Source: Candidatus Bipolaricaulota bacterium (lineage in GTDB: Bacteria; Bipolaricaulota; Bipolaricaulia; UBA7950; UBA9294). Taken from it: a stretch of DNA of 14,477 nucleotides. Under the pieces are notes generated by a model. That model saw nothing but the letters and a program-made list of their open reading frames with translations. It was not told the origin of the DNA and made no database searches. Both the position numbers and the translations under genes were made by a program. This document shows positions 7,206 to 14,350 of the stretch, one piece after another. The DNA is taken from the NCBI GenBank assembly GCA_030612485.1, contig JAUWNS010000048.1:1-14477 (forward strand). Direction: 5' to 3'. Position 1 is the first letter of the stretch. Each line of letters begins with the position of its first letter.

Positions 7206-8600
7206 ATGCTGGAACTGTTACGTGATATTGCGCGGGGGGCGACCGGGTGGGTCGAACTCCGCTATCAAGCGCGTCGGACAAAGACGATCGCCGTGCGGAA
7301 TGGGCAGCTTGAGGAGAGCTCGACGATTCGCACGACTGGAGTAGGGGTTCGCGCCCTTGTCGATGGTGTCTTTGGATTTGCCAGCCCGACCGACCTCTCT
7401 GAGAAGGGGATCCGAGGGGCCATGATGCAAGCACAGAACGCAGCCAGGGTTTCCTCATCATCCAAACGAGAGAAGATCGCGGGATTGGCTGATGCCGCCT
7501 TCGCAACAGGGACATTTCCTGTCATGACCGATGACCCTCTCGATGATCATCTCTTGGAGGAGAAGCTCGCCCTTGTCTTGCGGATCGACGAGCGCATCCG
7601 TCAAGGCGCGGAGAAGATCGTCTCCTCCTCCGTCTCCTACTCCGAGATTCAAGATGAGAAGATCATAATCACATCGGATGGGGCAGCGGCACACCTCTTC
7701 GATGCCAAACCGGAATTCCGCACGCTTGCGGTCGCTCAAGCCAATGGGGATCAGGCGATGGGGATGGACTCGGTGGGGATAACCGGAGGCTTCGCCGATC
7801 TGTTCATCAAACGTACCCCGGAACATATGGCCGACAAGGCAGTAAAACTCGCCGTCGACCTGTTACAGGCACCGTACCCAGCGGGAGAGAAGACGACCGT
7901 CGTCCTCGACCCCGGCCTTGTAGGGGTGCTCAGCCACGAGGCAATCGGGCATACGGTGGAGGCAGACTCCGTTCGTGGCGGGGCGATCACGAGCGGGAAG
8001 ATCGGGGTCAAGGTCGCCTCGGACCTCGTTACCCTGTGTGACAGCGGCCCCTCGCAGTACCAGCCCCACGCCGCCGGCGAGCTGCTGGTCGACGATGAAG
8101 GAGTGAAGACTGAGAAGACAGTGATCATCGATCACGGAATCCTCCGTTCCTACCTCCACAACCGGGAGAGTGCGGCCTATTTTGGGGTGGAACCGACCGG
8201 AAACGCACGCGCATTCGAGTACTCCGACGAACCGCTCATCCGCATGCGCAACACCTATATCGAACCAGGGACCGCCTCGATGAAGGAGATGATCGCTGGG
8301 GTGAAGAGCGGCTACTTCCTCGAAGGGCTGGGTGGCGGCGGGCAGGCCGACTCTAACGCCGAGTTCATGTTTGGGGTGCGCGAGGCGCACCGTATCAAAA
8401 ACGGTAAGGTCGGAGAACTGGTGCGGGGGATCACCATCTCGGGGAACGCGTTTGACGTATTGAAATCTGTCGATGCTGTTGGGAGCGACTTCGCGTGGGA
8501 CCTGGGAGCCGGACGGTGTGGTAAAGGGCAGTGGGCAAAGGTTGACGCAGGCGGACCGCACCTGCGTTGCGTGGTTACGATCGGAGGGAAGCAGGAATGA
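7206..8600 (+). CDS. tldD: TldD metallopeptidase subunit
   Basis: 464 residues. TldD is the catalytic, zinc-binding half of the TldD/TldE heterodimer, a cytoplasmic protease that degrades unfolded or modified peptides and in enterobacteria matures microcin B17. The signature HExxxH is present as HEAIGH (residues 244-249) in VLSHEAIGHTVEAD. The conserved Cys that supplies the third metal ligand in the family is probably Cys438 in GAGRCGKGQ. The N-terminal part shows the typical family strand TKTIAVRNGQLEESS and GVGVRALVDGVFGFAS. The start has a strong SD (GGAGGAGG, 7191-7198) 7 nt upstream. The stop overlaps the tldE start as ATGA, so translation of the two subunits is coupled. Length is usual for the family. 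Confidence 0.96.
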   Translation: MLELLRDIARGATGWVELRYQARRTKTIAVRNGQLEESSTIRTTGVGVRALVDGVFGFASPTDLSEKGIRGAMMQAQNAARVSSSSKREKIAGLADAAFATGTFPVMTDDPLDDHLLEEKLALVLRIDERIRQGAEKIVSSSVSYSEIQDEKIIITSDGAAAHLFDAKPEFRTLAVAQANGDQAMGMDSVGITGGFADLFIKRTPEHMADKAVKLAVDLLQAPYPAGEKTTVVLDPGLVGVLSHEAIGHTVEADSVRGGAITSGKIGVKVASDLVTLCDSGPSQYQPHAAGELLVDDEGVKTEKTVIIDHGILRSYLHNRESAAYFGVEPTGNARAFEYSDEPLIRMRNTYIEPGTASMKEMIAGVKSGYFLEGLGGGGQADSNAEFMFGVREAHRIKNGKVGELVRGITISGNAFDVLKSVDAVGSDFAWDLGAGRCGKGQWAKVDAGGPHLRCVVTIGGKQE

Positions 8601-9934
8601 CGGATAAGAAACTTGTTGAACTGTGTCGGGAAACTCTGGAGAGTACGCAGCGACACGGGGCTGATGAGGCAGAGGTCTACGGGGAGTCGGTGCGCACGAT
8701 CACGGTGATGATCGAGAAGGACGATCTGCAGATCTCCCGTGCGCAACAGGAAACGATGATCGGCGTGCGTGCGCTAGCCGGAAAGCGTATGGGATTCTCT
8801 TCCACTAACGACCTCTCGGCTCTCGATGAGACCTCTCGCGACGCGGTGATCCTCGCCAAGGCGTCCCCGGCAGATGAGAAGAACATCCTCCCCCCTATGG
8901 CGAATATCCGGTACGTAGACGGAATTTACGACCCGAAGGCAGAGGGGTTCACCATTGAGCAAGCTATTGGGTACGCGATCCAAATACTCGACCTCGCTCG
9001 GGGAATCGATCGACGACTGATCCTGGGGGACGGAATGTTCTCCGTCGAAATTGGCGAACGAGCGCTCGTCAGCAGTCATGGGAACGCGCTCCACGAGAAA
9101 GGGAGCCTGTTCAATTACTTCGCCCTTGCTACAGCACGCGACGGCGACAAGGTCTCAAACATGGACTACCAGTTCGACGCCTCGCACACGGTTGTGGGGA
9201 TCGATATCGAGCCGATCACTAGGCGCGCCTGCGAGAACGCCCTCGGCTCGCTCGGGGCGGAAAAAGGAGAGAGCTTCAACGGGACCGTCCTCCTCTCGCC
9301 CAACGCGGTGCAGGGGATCCTTGCCGGCCTGATCCTGTTCCAGACGAACGCGAAGAACGTCCTTCGCGGGATGAGCCGTTGGGGAACTAAGATCGGTGAG
9401 ACCATCGCCGCGCCGATCTTATCGGTCATCGATGATGGACTTTTCCCCGCAGGGCTCGCCACGGCATCCTTCGATCGTGAGGGGGTCGCGCACAGACGCT
9501 TCGACCTGATTCAAGAAGGAACTCTCACCGCGTTGATGCACAACAGCTACAGCGCCAACGCAATGGGAAAAGAGAGCACCGGCCATGCATCGGGATCGGC
9601 GCGCTCGATCCCTGGGATTGGCCCCACCAACTTCGAGATCCTCGCAGGCGAGGCAACTAAGGACGAGTTGATCGGGGATATCAAACAAGGGCTCCTTGTC
9701 ACCCGCTTCTCCGGGAGAGCCGACCCGATTTCGGGCGATTTCTCCGGCGTTGCCAAGGGAGCTTACCTGATCAAGAACGGGGAGCTCGACCGCCCGGTCA
9801 GCGGGACGCTTATCGCGGGAAATGCATTTCAAGCGCTGAAAGATCTCTCTGGAGTCTCACAAGAACGCGAGCGGGTCTTCAACTTCACCCTCCCCTACCT
9901 GCGGCTGGAGAAGATCTCAGTCACAGCGGGATAG
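8597..9934 (+). CDS. tldE: TldE/PmbA subunit of the TldD/E protease
   Basis: 445 residues. Non-catalytic partner of TldD: homologous fold but without an HExxxH motif, as expected for TldE/PmbA. Family landmarks are RTITVMIEKDDLQISRAQQ near the N-terminus, IGVRALAGKRMGFSSTND, and late motifs FSGRADPISGDFSGVAKGAYLIKNGE and GNAFQALKDLSGVS. The ATG at 8597 was preferred over an upstream ATG (8567) lying inside tldD. It makes the ATGA overlap with the tldD stop and has GGAGG (8583-8587) 9 nt upstream. Equal expression of both subunits through coupling fits the heterodimer. A GNAT gene follows after 9 bp in the same operon. Confidence 0.95.
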   Translation: MTDKKLVELCRETLESTQRHGADEAEVYGESVRTITVMIEKDDLQISRAQQETMIGVRALAGKRMGFSSTNDLSALDETSRDAVILAKASPADEKNILPPMANIRYVDGIYDPKAEGFTIEQAIGYAIQILDLARGIDRRLILGDGMFSVEIGERALVSSHGNALHEKGSLFNYFALATARDGDKVSNMDYQFDASHTVVGIDIEPITRRACENALGSLGAEKGESFNGTVLLSPNAVQGILAGLILFQTNAKNVLRGMSRWGTKIGETIAAPILSVIDDGLFPAGLATASFDREGVAHRRFDLIQEGTLTALMHNSYSANAMGKESTGHASGSARSIPGIGPTNFEILAGEATKDELIGDIKQGLLVTRFSGRADPISGDFSGVAKGAYLIKNGELDRPVSGTLIAGNAFQALKDLSGVSQERERVFNFTLPYLRLEKISVTAG

Positions 9935-9943
9935 GGTTTAACG

Positions 9944-10375
9944 ATGATCAGGATCCGCGAACTGACGATCGACGATTACGATGCGTTGTGTGCCTTGTGG
10001 GAGGAAGCTGGGCTCCCGTTCAGGCCAAACGGGCGTGACCAGCGGGATAGGATCGCCCGTGAGATCGAGGGGCCGTGTTCGGTCTTCCTCATCGCCGAGG
10101 ACGAGGGAGAGCTTGTAGGGGCAATCTTGGGGACGCACGACGGCCGCAAGGGGTGGATAAATCGGCTTGCCGTCTCACCACGGCATCGGCGCCAGGGGAT
10201 CGCGAGCGCGCTTGTCGCTGCAGTTGAAGAGAGGCTTTCCGCTCGCGGTATCGAGATCTTCGCGGGTCAAATCGAGGATTGGAACAAGGCATCAATGGTC
10301 TTCTTCGAGCGCCTCGGCTACACGCAGCACGATGATATCATCTATTACACCAAGCGCAAGAACCCCGAGGTGTAG
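9944..10375 (+). CDS. GNAT-family N-acetyltransferase
   Basis: 143 residues, a single GNAT fold using acetyl-CoA. MIRIRELTIDDYDAL is the usual first strand-helix. WINRLAVSPRHRRQGIASALVAAVEERL (residues 71-98) is motif A with the pyrophosphate loop RRQGIA. NKASMVFFERLGY (114-126) is motif B. The acceptor cannot be read from sequence; RimI-like protein acetylation or small-molecule acetylation are both possible. It starts 9 bp after tldE, so it is probably cotranscribed with the peptidase genes, although its SD is weak. The association with TldD/E could be functional (peptide modification) or merely positional. Confidence 0.92.
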   Translation: MIRIRELTIDDYDALCALWEEAGLPFRPNGRDQRDRIAREIEGPCSVFLIAEDEGELVGAILGTHDGRKGWINRLAVSPRHRRQGIASALVAAVEERLSARGIEIFAGQIEDWNKASMVFFERLGYTQHDDIIYYTKRKNPEV

Positions 10376-10446
10376 CCTGAAACCGAGCCTACTGATGGTT
10401 CTTATATGAGGAAGCCAGGAATCCATGAGAAATCCAGACAAGTATT

Positions 10447-10563
10447 TTACCGCAGAGGAATTGAGAGATCGGAAGATTGAATGATCGGAAGATTGGGAAG
10501 TTCAATCACTCACTCGCTCAATCATTCAATCCTGCTGACTTTCTCCGCGTTCTCTGCGGTGAA
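10447..10563. repeat. Inverted-repeat-bounded element containing 67-bp repeat copy C
   Basis: ACCGCAGAG (10449-10457) and CTCTGCGGT (10552-10560) are exact inverted arms, extendable to TTACCGCAGAG/CTCTGCGGTGAA with one mismatch. Inside, 10455-10521 is the reverse complement of 1037-1103 with three differences. The two arms read like a variant of the TTCACCACGAAG arms at 840-962. It has no coding potential and sits in a convergent gap. Confidence 0.65.
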
Positions 10564-10727
10564 AGCTTCTGTTGGGCCTCCGGCCTTGCTCCGCAACGCG
10601 CAAGGAGAAGAGGTTTGTGCAACAGTCTGCTGGATTCCTAATAAGCTGAAGAGGTTTTCGTTTTCAACGGGTAGCCCGAAGTGCGGTTTGTCCGCACCCT
10701 GCACCTGATTACTACGGCACAGATGAA

Positions 10728-10755
10728 ACGGGAGGGCTGTGGGTCAGCCCCCCGT
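10728..10755 (-). terminator. Hairpin downstream of the nfeD-floA operon
   Basis: ACGGGAGGGCTG (10728-10739), loop TGGGT, CAGCCCCCCGT (10745-10755): about 11 paired bases with one bulged A. It lies 25 bp past the stop of the last minus-strand ORF. The following tract on that strand is only TTTC, so it is a weak intrinsic terminator at best. Confidence 0.4.
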
Positions 10756-10779
10756 ATTCAGTCAATGGTGACGTACTCC

Positions 10780-10920
10780 TTATTCCACTTCCCAAGGTTT
10801 GGGCGGACTGGCAGCAAGGCCGGGCGGCGGTCCGAGGATCTCCGCGAGGACGATCGCGGCACGCGGGTCCTCGCACAGGATCTCCACGATCAGTCGCGCT
10901 ACGGGGAGCGTGGTTCTCAT
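10780..10920 (-). CDS. Small ORF translationally coupled to floA, unknown function
   Basis: 46 codons, beginning [18 protein letters not shown] and ending KPWEVE; not a family I recognise. Support for it being real: its ATG overlaps the floA stop as TGATG, and the end of floA supplies a purine-rich SD (AAAGGAGAGGAGG). The third codon positions are mostly G or C as in the neighbouring genes. It is followed by a hairpin at 10728-10755. The first 30 residues can form one amphipathic helix (LIVEILC, AAIVLAEIL) ending in a GPPPG turn; there is no signal peptide or clear membrane segment. Being third in an nfeD-floA operon suggests a role with the flotillin/protease system, but this is inference from position only. 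Confidence 0.6.
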   Translation of the reverse strand: MRTTLPVARLIVEILCEDPRAAIVLAEILGPPPGLAASPPKPWEVE

Positions 10921-11900
10921 CACTCCTCCTCTCCTTTAGTTCTCTTTTCCCCGCCCTTGGAGAGGCCTTCGCGCATCTGGGTGTCAGCCTGGATGTTCTT
11001 CATGCGGTAGTAGTCCATGATCCCCAGGTGTCCGCTGCGGAACGAATCGGCGATCGCACGGGGGATCTCAGCCTCCGCCTCGACAACGGCGGCGCGGCGC
11101 TCCTCCACCAGGGCGCTCATCTCTTGCTCTTGGGCGATTGCCATCGCTCGTCGCTCCTCGGCCTTGGCTCGAGCGACCTTGAGGTCCGCCTCGGCTTGAT
11201 CTGTCTGGAGCTGGGCCCCGATGTTCTTCCCTACGTCAACATCAGCGATGTCGATCGACAGGATTTCGAATGCCGTTCCGGAATCGAGCCCCCTATTCAG
11301 CACGAGCTTGGAGATCGCGTCCGGGTTCTCCAGCACCTCCTTGTGCGATTTAGCCGAGCCGATCGCCGAGACGATCCCCTCTCCGACACGGGCGATGATC
11401 GTCTCTTCGGTCGCCCCGCCGACCAGGCGCTCGATGTTCGCCCGTACCGTGACCCGCGCCAGGGCAAAGAGCTGAATCCCGTCCTTAGCCACTGCACCGA
11501 TCTTGGGGGTCTCGATCACCCGCGGGTTGACCGACATCGCCACTGCTCCATAGACATCGCGACCGGCGAGGTCGATCGCCGCTGCCCGTTGGAAGTTGAG
11601 CTCGATCTCTGCCTTATCGGCAGAGATCAACGCCCGCACGACACGTTGCACATCTCCACCAGCAAGGATATGTGCCTCCAGCTCGGTGATCGATGGTTGA
11701 AGCCCCGCCTTCCAGGCGGTGATCATCGGCCCGATCACCTTGTGCGGGTTTACCTTGCGCAGCCGCATACCAACGAGGGTCATCGGGCCGACCGGGACAC
11801 TGGCGGCCAACGCCGAGATCCACAGGCCGACCGGCACGAAGTAGAAGAAAACCCACAGTACCAGGATCGCCAGTACTGCCACAACAATGTACACAGTCAT
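10920..11900 (-). CDS. floA: Flotillin-like protein FloA
   Basis: 326 residues; membrane scaffold protein of functional membrane microdomains (the YqfA/FloA family). The N-terminus holds a hydrophobic hairpin (about residues 3-40, ending [15 protein letters not shown]), followed by [10 protein letters not shown]. The SPFH-like core contains [43 protein letters not shown] and [31 protein letters not shown] leads into a charged coiled coil rich in Ala and Glu ([33 protein letters not shown]). The tail is short and acidic. The length matches the family. The SD AAGGAGG lies inside the end of nfeD and the genes are 2 bp apart, so the two are cotranscribed, the usual arrangement for this pair. Confidence 0.97.
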   Translation of the reverse strand: MTVYIVVAVLAILVLWVFFYFVPVGLWISALAASVPVGPMTLVGMRLRKVNPHKVIGPMITAWKAGLQPSITELEAHILAGGDVQRVVRALISADKAEIELNFQRAAAIDLAGRDVYGAVAMSVNPRVIETPKIGAVAKDGIQLFALARVTVRANIERLVGGATEETIIARVGEGIVSAIGSAKSHKEVLENPDAISKLVLNRGLDSGTAFEILSIDIADVDVGKNIGAQLQTDQAEADLKVARAKAEERRAMAIAQEQEMSALVEERRAAVVEAEAEIPRAIADSFRSGHLGIMDYYRMKNIQADTQMREGLSKGGEKRTKGEEE

Positions 11901-11902
11901 AT

Positions 11903-13252
11903 CTACGCCTCCTTATCTCTCTTCTTGACCACCTTGCGATAGCCATCATCCTTTACCACGATAATCGGTGTTCCTTTTACGAGGAAACCTTCCTCACATA
12001 CGACGTCTACCCGCTCGCCGGCAAACTCTCCGCTTCCCACGGGGTGAAGATCGGTTGCCGCCACACCCTGTTGCCCCACCCATGGACTCACCGCCCCTTT
12101 CTTCTTCGCTCTATCAAACGCTTTGCCGGTGATCGCCTGTGAGAGGATCACCCCGCCGAAACGCAGGCGAGTCTTGGGGAGCCTGGTGACGAGAAGAACC
12201 AGCCCCACCAGGGCCAGGACGAGACCTGCGGAGACCGCGCCGATCGCCTGCATGGTCTCCGCGGGTTGTGTGAACGGACCGACCATAGAGGTGTAGAAGC
12301 CGAGCCCGATCAGTACCAGTCCTCCAAGCCCAGCTGCACCAAAGTCGACGGCGGTGAAGACGAATATTTCGAGGAGGATCGCCACGAGTCCTGCGAGAAG
12401 GAAGAGGAGCGATTCCCATCCAGCCAAGCCGACGAGGAAGTGCGACCAGAAGAAAGCTCCGAGGAAAGTGAGGCCGGCGATCCCTGGAATACCGAACCCG
12501 GGAATCAGCATCTCCGCGATCAGACCGAGCATTCCGATGGTGATGAGGAGCGCCGCTACCCACGACTGGGTCAAGATCTCGACTACACTGTCGATCCATC
12601 GACGGGAGAAGTGAACTATTGGTGCTTCGGCGAGCCCCTTTGCTTCCAAGAGTTCCTCCAGACTCCCTACCTCTCCCTCGGAGTAACCCCACTGGGATGC
12701 TTCCTGCGAGGTGAGGGTGAGGAGCTTTCCCTTCTCGATCAGGCCCTCGATCTCGACATCGCGGTCGACCATCGCCTCAGCTATCTCGGGCGGGCGGCTT
12801 CGTGTCTCGGCGGTGGCGCGGAAGAGCTTGCGTGTCGCCGAGACAACCTTCTCCGGCGCCTCGATCATCCTCTCTTTGTCGAAGTAGACCGGCGTCGCCG
12901 CTCCCATCACCCCGCCAGGAGCGAAGTAGATCTCTTCACAGGCAATGGCGAGGAGCGCCCCCGCGGAATACGCCTCGCGATCGACGTAGGCGATCGTGGG
13001 GATCTTTGTATCGAGGATGGCGTCGCGAGAAGCGACCGCAGAATCCAGATAGCCTCCGGGGGTGGAGAACACGATCACGACCGTACTCGCCCCGGCCTCC
13101 TCTGCTTCGGATAACCCCTGACGCAGGTAGGAGACGGTCCCCCGACCGATCTCCCCATCGATGGTAAGGACCCAGACCGACCCAATATCCTGAGAGAGTC
13201 CCAGGAAGGAGGCCGTGAGCAGTAAACCCAGAAGCAAGATGCGAATTTTCAT
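11903..13252 (-). CDS. NfeD-like membrane-bound serine protease (ClpP-class, YqeZ type)
   Basis: 449 residues. Residues 1-20 are a signal peptide. Residues 25-215 are a ClpP/SppA-like domain with oxyanion-loop [11 protein letters not shown] (62-72) and nucleophile Ser96 in [11 protein letters not shown]. Lys135 in PEKVVSA is the likely base of a Ser-Lys dyad by analogy with NfeD-type proteases. Four to five membrane segments span about 232-356, including the [10 protein letters not shown] loop. Residues 388-436 form the C-terminal NfeD OB-fold. The family works with flotillins/stomatins in membrane quality control, and floA follows immediately. The start is the ATG at 13252; the only SD-like sequence is AGGA, and the promoter lies so close that the mRNA may be leaderless. 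Confidence 0.94.
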   Translation of the reverse strand: MKIRILLLGLLLTASFLGLSQDIGSVWVLTIDGEIGRGTVSYLRQGLSEAEEAGASTVVIVFSTPGGYLDSAVASRDAILDTKIPTIAYVDREAYSAGALLAIACEEIYFAPGGVMGAATPVYFDKERMIEAPEKVVSATRKLFRATAETRSRPPEIAEAMVDRDVEIEGLIEKGKLLTLTSQEASQWGYSEGEVGSLEELLEAKGLAEAPIVHFSRRWIDSVVEILTQSWVAALLITIGMLGLIAEMLIPGFGIPGIAGLTFLGAFFWSHFLVGLAGWESLLFLLAGLVAILLEIFVFTAVDFGAAGLGGLVLIGLGFYTSMVGPFTQPAETMQAIGAVSAGLVLALVGLVLLVTRLPKTRLRFGGVILSQAITGKAFDRAKKKGAVSPWVGQQGVAATDLHPVGSGEFAGERVDVVCEEGFLVKGTPIIVVKDDGYRKVVKKRDKEA

Positions 13253-13258
13253 GGATCT

Positions 13259-13287
13259 ATCCTAGGATATCATTCGCGCTTTGTCAA
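13259..13287 (-). promoter_or_regulatory. Promoter of nfeD-floA operon, possibly leaderless
   Basis: A perfect TTGACA (plus 13282-13287), 17-bp spacer and TAGGAT (plus 13259-13264) on the minus strand. The expected start, about seven bases after the -10, falls on or next to the A of the nfeD ATG at 13252. Confidence 0.55.
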
Positions 13288-13312
13288 GAGCCTTGCGATA
13301 TCCCACACGGGC

Positions 13313-13472
13313 CTAATAGGCCTGTTCACCGTGCGGTCTCCTCCACTGGTAGCGTCCCGTAGTGAGCGACACCCCCCGTACGGCCCACGGGGTGAGGGTG
13401 TACGGGGGCGTCAGCGCAACGGCGTGAACCACGCACAACACAATGAGAGGGAATGAACAGAAGCTTCTTCAC
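13313..13472 (-). pseudogene. Frameshifted mini exported protein, paralogue of 14124-14297
   Basis: A GTG at 13472, with AAGGAG 9 nt upstream and a good promoter, opens VKKLLFIP, the start of a signal peptide, but the frame then turns into unlikely sequence. Skipping one C in the CCC run of codon 8 gives PLIVLCVVHAVALTPPYTLTPW, a proper hydrophobic signal core. It then continues GVSLTTGR to a TAG at 13315-13313, about 52 residues in all. That corrected protein resembles the 57-residue product at 14124-14297 (shared PYTLT.W and (S/T)TGR at similar spacing). It is either a recent pseudogene or a sequencing error; a +1 shift at CCC-T during translation is a remote alternative. Unknown function. 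Confidence 0.6.
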
Positions 13473-13494
13473 TATGATCATCTCCTTATTGTGA

Positions 13495-13522
13495 ATTATA
13501 ATGCCATCGAGACCCCTCGCAA
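13495..13522 (-). promoter_or_regulatory. Promoter of frameshifted mini exported protein gene
   Basis: On the minus strand TTGCGA (plus 13517-13522), a 16-bp spacer and a perfect TATAAT (plus 13495-13500). AAGGAG follows at plus 13482-13487, so the transcript leader would be short. Its good preservation suggests any inactivation of the gene is recent. Confidence 0.5.
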
Positions 13523-13558
13523 AGATACCGCATGGATCTCCTTCCCTCACTGGGTTCG

Positions 13559-13567
13559 TGGTATACT
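13559..13567 (+). promoter_or_regulatory. Extended -10 element for DUF2007 gene
   Basis: TGG-TATACT at 13559-13567 is an extended -10 motif. No good -35 was seen at the expected distance. The start would be near 13574, 15 bases before the ATG at 13589, with GGAGG at 13578-13582. Confidence 0.4.
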
Positions 13568-13588
13568 CTGTGACGATGGAGGCAGAAA

Positions 13589-13819
13589 ATGACAACAGAG
13601 AGTGAGAGCTGGGTCACCGTTCTGATAACCGGGAATGAGGGAACAATCGCGGTTGCCCGCTCCATCTTGGAGGGAGCGGAGATCCCCTATTTCGAGAAGG
13701 GAGGAGCGTCACATGATCTGGGCCTGCAAGTGTTCAACATCTCGGCGGGGTTCGTGGAGTTTCAGGTCCGTCCCGAGGACGCAGCCGCGGCACGCGAGAT
13801 CCTGTCTCATCTGGAATAG
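13589..13819 (+). CDS. DUF2007 (putative signal transducing) domain protein
   Basis: 76 residues. It shows the DUF2007 pattern: WVTVLITGNEGTIAVARSILEGAEIPYFEKG (residues 8-38) forms a strand-helix-strand. A variable loop, then FVEFQVRPEDAAAAREILSHL (55-75), forms the second strand and helix of a small ferredoxin-like fold. The family is widespread and has no established function; it is often described as a possible signalling or regulatory domain. The start has GGAGG 6 nt upstream and an extended -10 promoter nearby. It lies alone on the plus strand between two related minus-strand mini genes. Confidence 0.88.
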   Translation: MTTESESWVTVLITGNEGTIAVARSILEGAEIPYFEKGGASHDLGLQVFNISAGFVEFQVRPEDAAAAREILSHLE

Positions 13820-13894
13820 GAACCACTGATTGAATCTATGGATTCCTTGTCGTATCGAGTGGGTAGCTGAAGAAACTATACGGAACAGAGTGCC

Positions 13895-13942
13895 TCTCGC
13901 AAAGACGCAGAGAACGCCAAGGAAAGCGCTAAAGCAAAGGAA
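13895..13942 (+). repeat. CGCAAAGACGC-type degenerate repeat
   Basis: CTCTCGCAAAGACGC is identical to the start of the right arm at 5046-5060. The rest (AGAGAACGCCAAGGAAAGCGCTAAAGCAAAGG) repeats the same kind of word with drift. I recall similar CGCAAAGACGC phrases as common intergenic sequences in many bacterial genomes, but this was not searched. Confidence 0.5.
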
Positions 13943-14046
13943 CCTAGCAGCAAGCTACGGGGTATTGAAAGGCAAGAGCCAAAGATCGAGCCGGTGTTGG
14001 TCTTCATGGTATGATTTTATGTAGAGCTTTGTGGCATCGAGAGTAA

Positions 14047-14108
14047 CGTTGCACACAAGGTGCAACGCTACATCCATCTTTTCGTAGCGTCGGAGCTGGT
14101 CTCCGACG
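14047..14108. repeat. Two tandem perfect 8-bp hairpins
   Basis: CGTTGCAC-acaag-GTGCAACG (14047-14067) and CGTCGGAG-ctggt-CTCCGACG (14088-14108), each with an 8-bp perfect stem and a 5-nt loop, separated by 20 bp. The word CGTAG or CGCTAC adjoins both. They lie between the convergent DUF2007 and mini-protein genes. There is no T run, so they may be REP-like palindromes or Rho-associated 3' ends. Confidence 0.65.
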
Positions 14109-14123
14109 TTCTAGGGTTTATCC

Positions 14124-14297
14124 TTAGCGAGAACTCCAGTGGCCAGTTTCTACCTTCTGCATCACCACCGCATTACGGCCCGTTGATACCCAGGCGATCA
14201 CCCCGTACGGCCACAGGGTCAACGTGTATGGTCTAGCCAGAGAAACCGCGGGGATCAACGACACGGCAATGAGTGCAAGCAAGAGAACCTTCCGCAT
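14124..14297 (-). CDS. Mini exported protein, unknown function
   Basis: 57 residues from the ATG at 14297, preceded by GGGAGGCG about 7 nt upstream. Residues 1-20 are a standard signal peptide (MRKVLLLALIAVSLIPAVSLA), leaving a mature peptide of about 36 residues: RPYTLTLWPYGVIAWVSTGR, then NAVVMQ and a polar tail. There is no Cys, so it is neither a lipoprotein nor a disulfide peptide. A frameshifted paralogue lies at 13313-13472. A good promoter precedes it. I do not recognise the family; an exported small peptide with structural or signalling use is possible but unsupported. Confidence 0.7.
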   Translation of the reverse strand: MRKVLLLALIAVSLIPAVSLARPYTLTLWPYGVIAWVSTGRNAVVMQKVETGHWSSR

Positions 14298-14315
14298 AGA
14301 AATCGCCTCCCAGTG

Positions 14316-14344
14316 ATCATAGCACGGTTTCTTACATAAGTAAA
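14316..14344 (-). promoter_or_regulatory. Promoter of the mini exported protein gene
   Basis: Minus-strand TTTACT (plus 14339-14344), 17-bp spacer, TGC-TATGAT (plus 14316-14324), an extended -10. The -35 lies 6 bp from the hairpin that probably marks the end of an IS200/IS605 element, so the insertion may have supplied or replaced the -35. Confidence 0.5.
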
Positions 14345-14350
14345 AAGAAT

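Larger units (their letters stand above)
10376..10779. other. Convergent intergenic gap with repeats and hairpins
   Basis: 404 bp between the GNAT gene (+) and the small ORF after floA (-). It contains the inverted-repeat-bounded element 10447-10563 with repeat copy C inside, the shared 21-bp module CCTCCGGYCTTGCTCCGCAAC at 10577-10597 (20 of 21 match to 973-993), and a perfect hairpin GTGCGG-tttgt-CCGCAC (10681-10697). It also contains the hairpin at 10728-10755. Short open frames here lack SD sites and cross the repeats; I do not call them. Confidence 0.7.
13820..14123. other. Convergent gap with repeat word and hairpins
   Basis: 304 bp, no credible gene. CCTCTCGCAAAGACGCAGAGAACGCC at 13895-13920 shares its first part with 5045-5060. 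TAGC-agcaa-GCTA follows near 13947-13959. Two strong hairpins lie at 14047-14067 and 14088-14108 (separate entry). Confidence 0.65.

Noticed and set aside
10481..10708. 75-residue plus-strand frame in the gap after the GNAT gene
   Set aside because: It starts inside the 67-bp repeat, has no SD, and translates repeat modules and a hairpin.
11028..11942. 304-residue plus-strand frame opposite floA
   Set aside because: It is the antisense of floA, with His/Asp/Arg-rich composition typical of a shadow frame.
12266..13114. 282-residue plus-strand frame opposite nfeD
   Set aside because: It is antisense to a gene with intact catalytic motifs, and its composition is biased.
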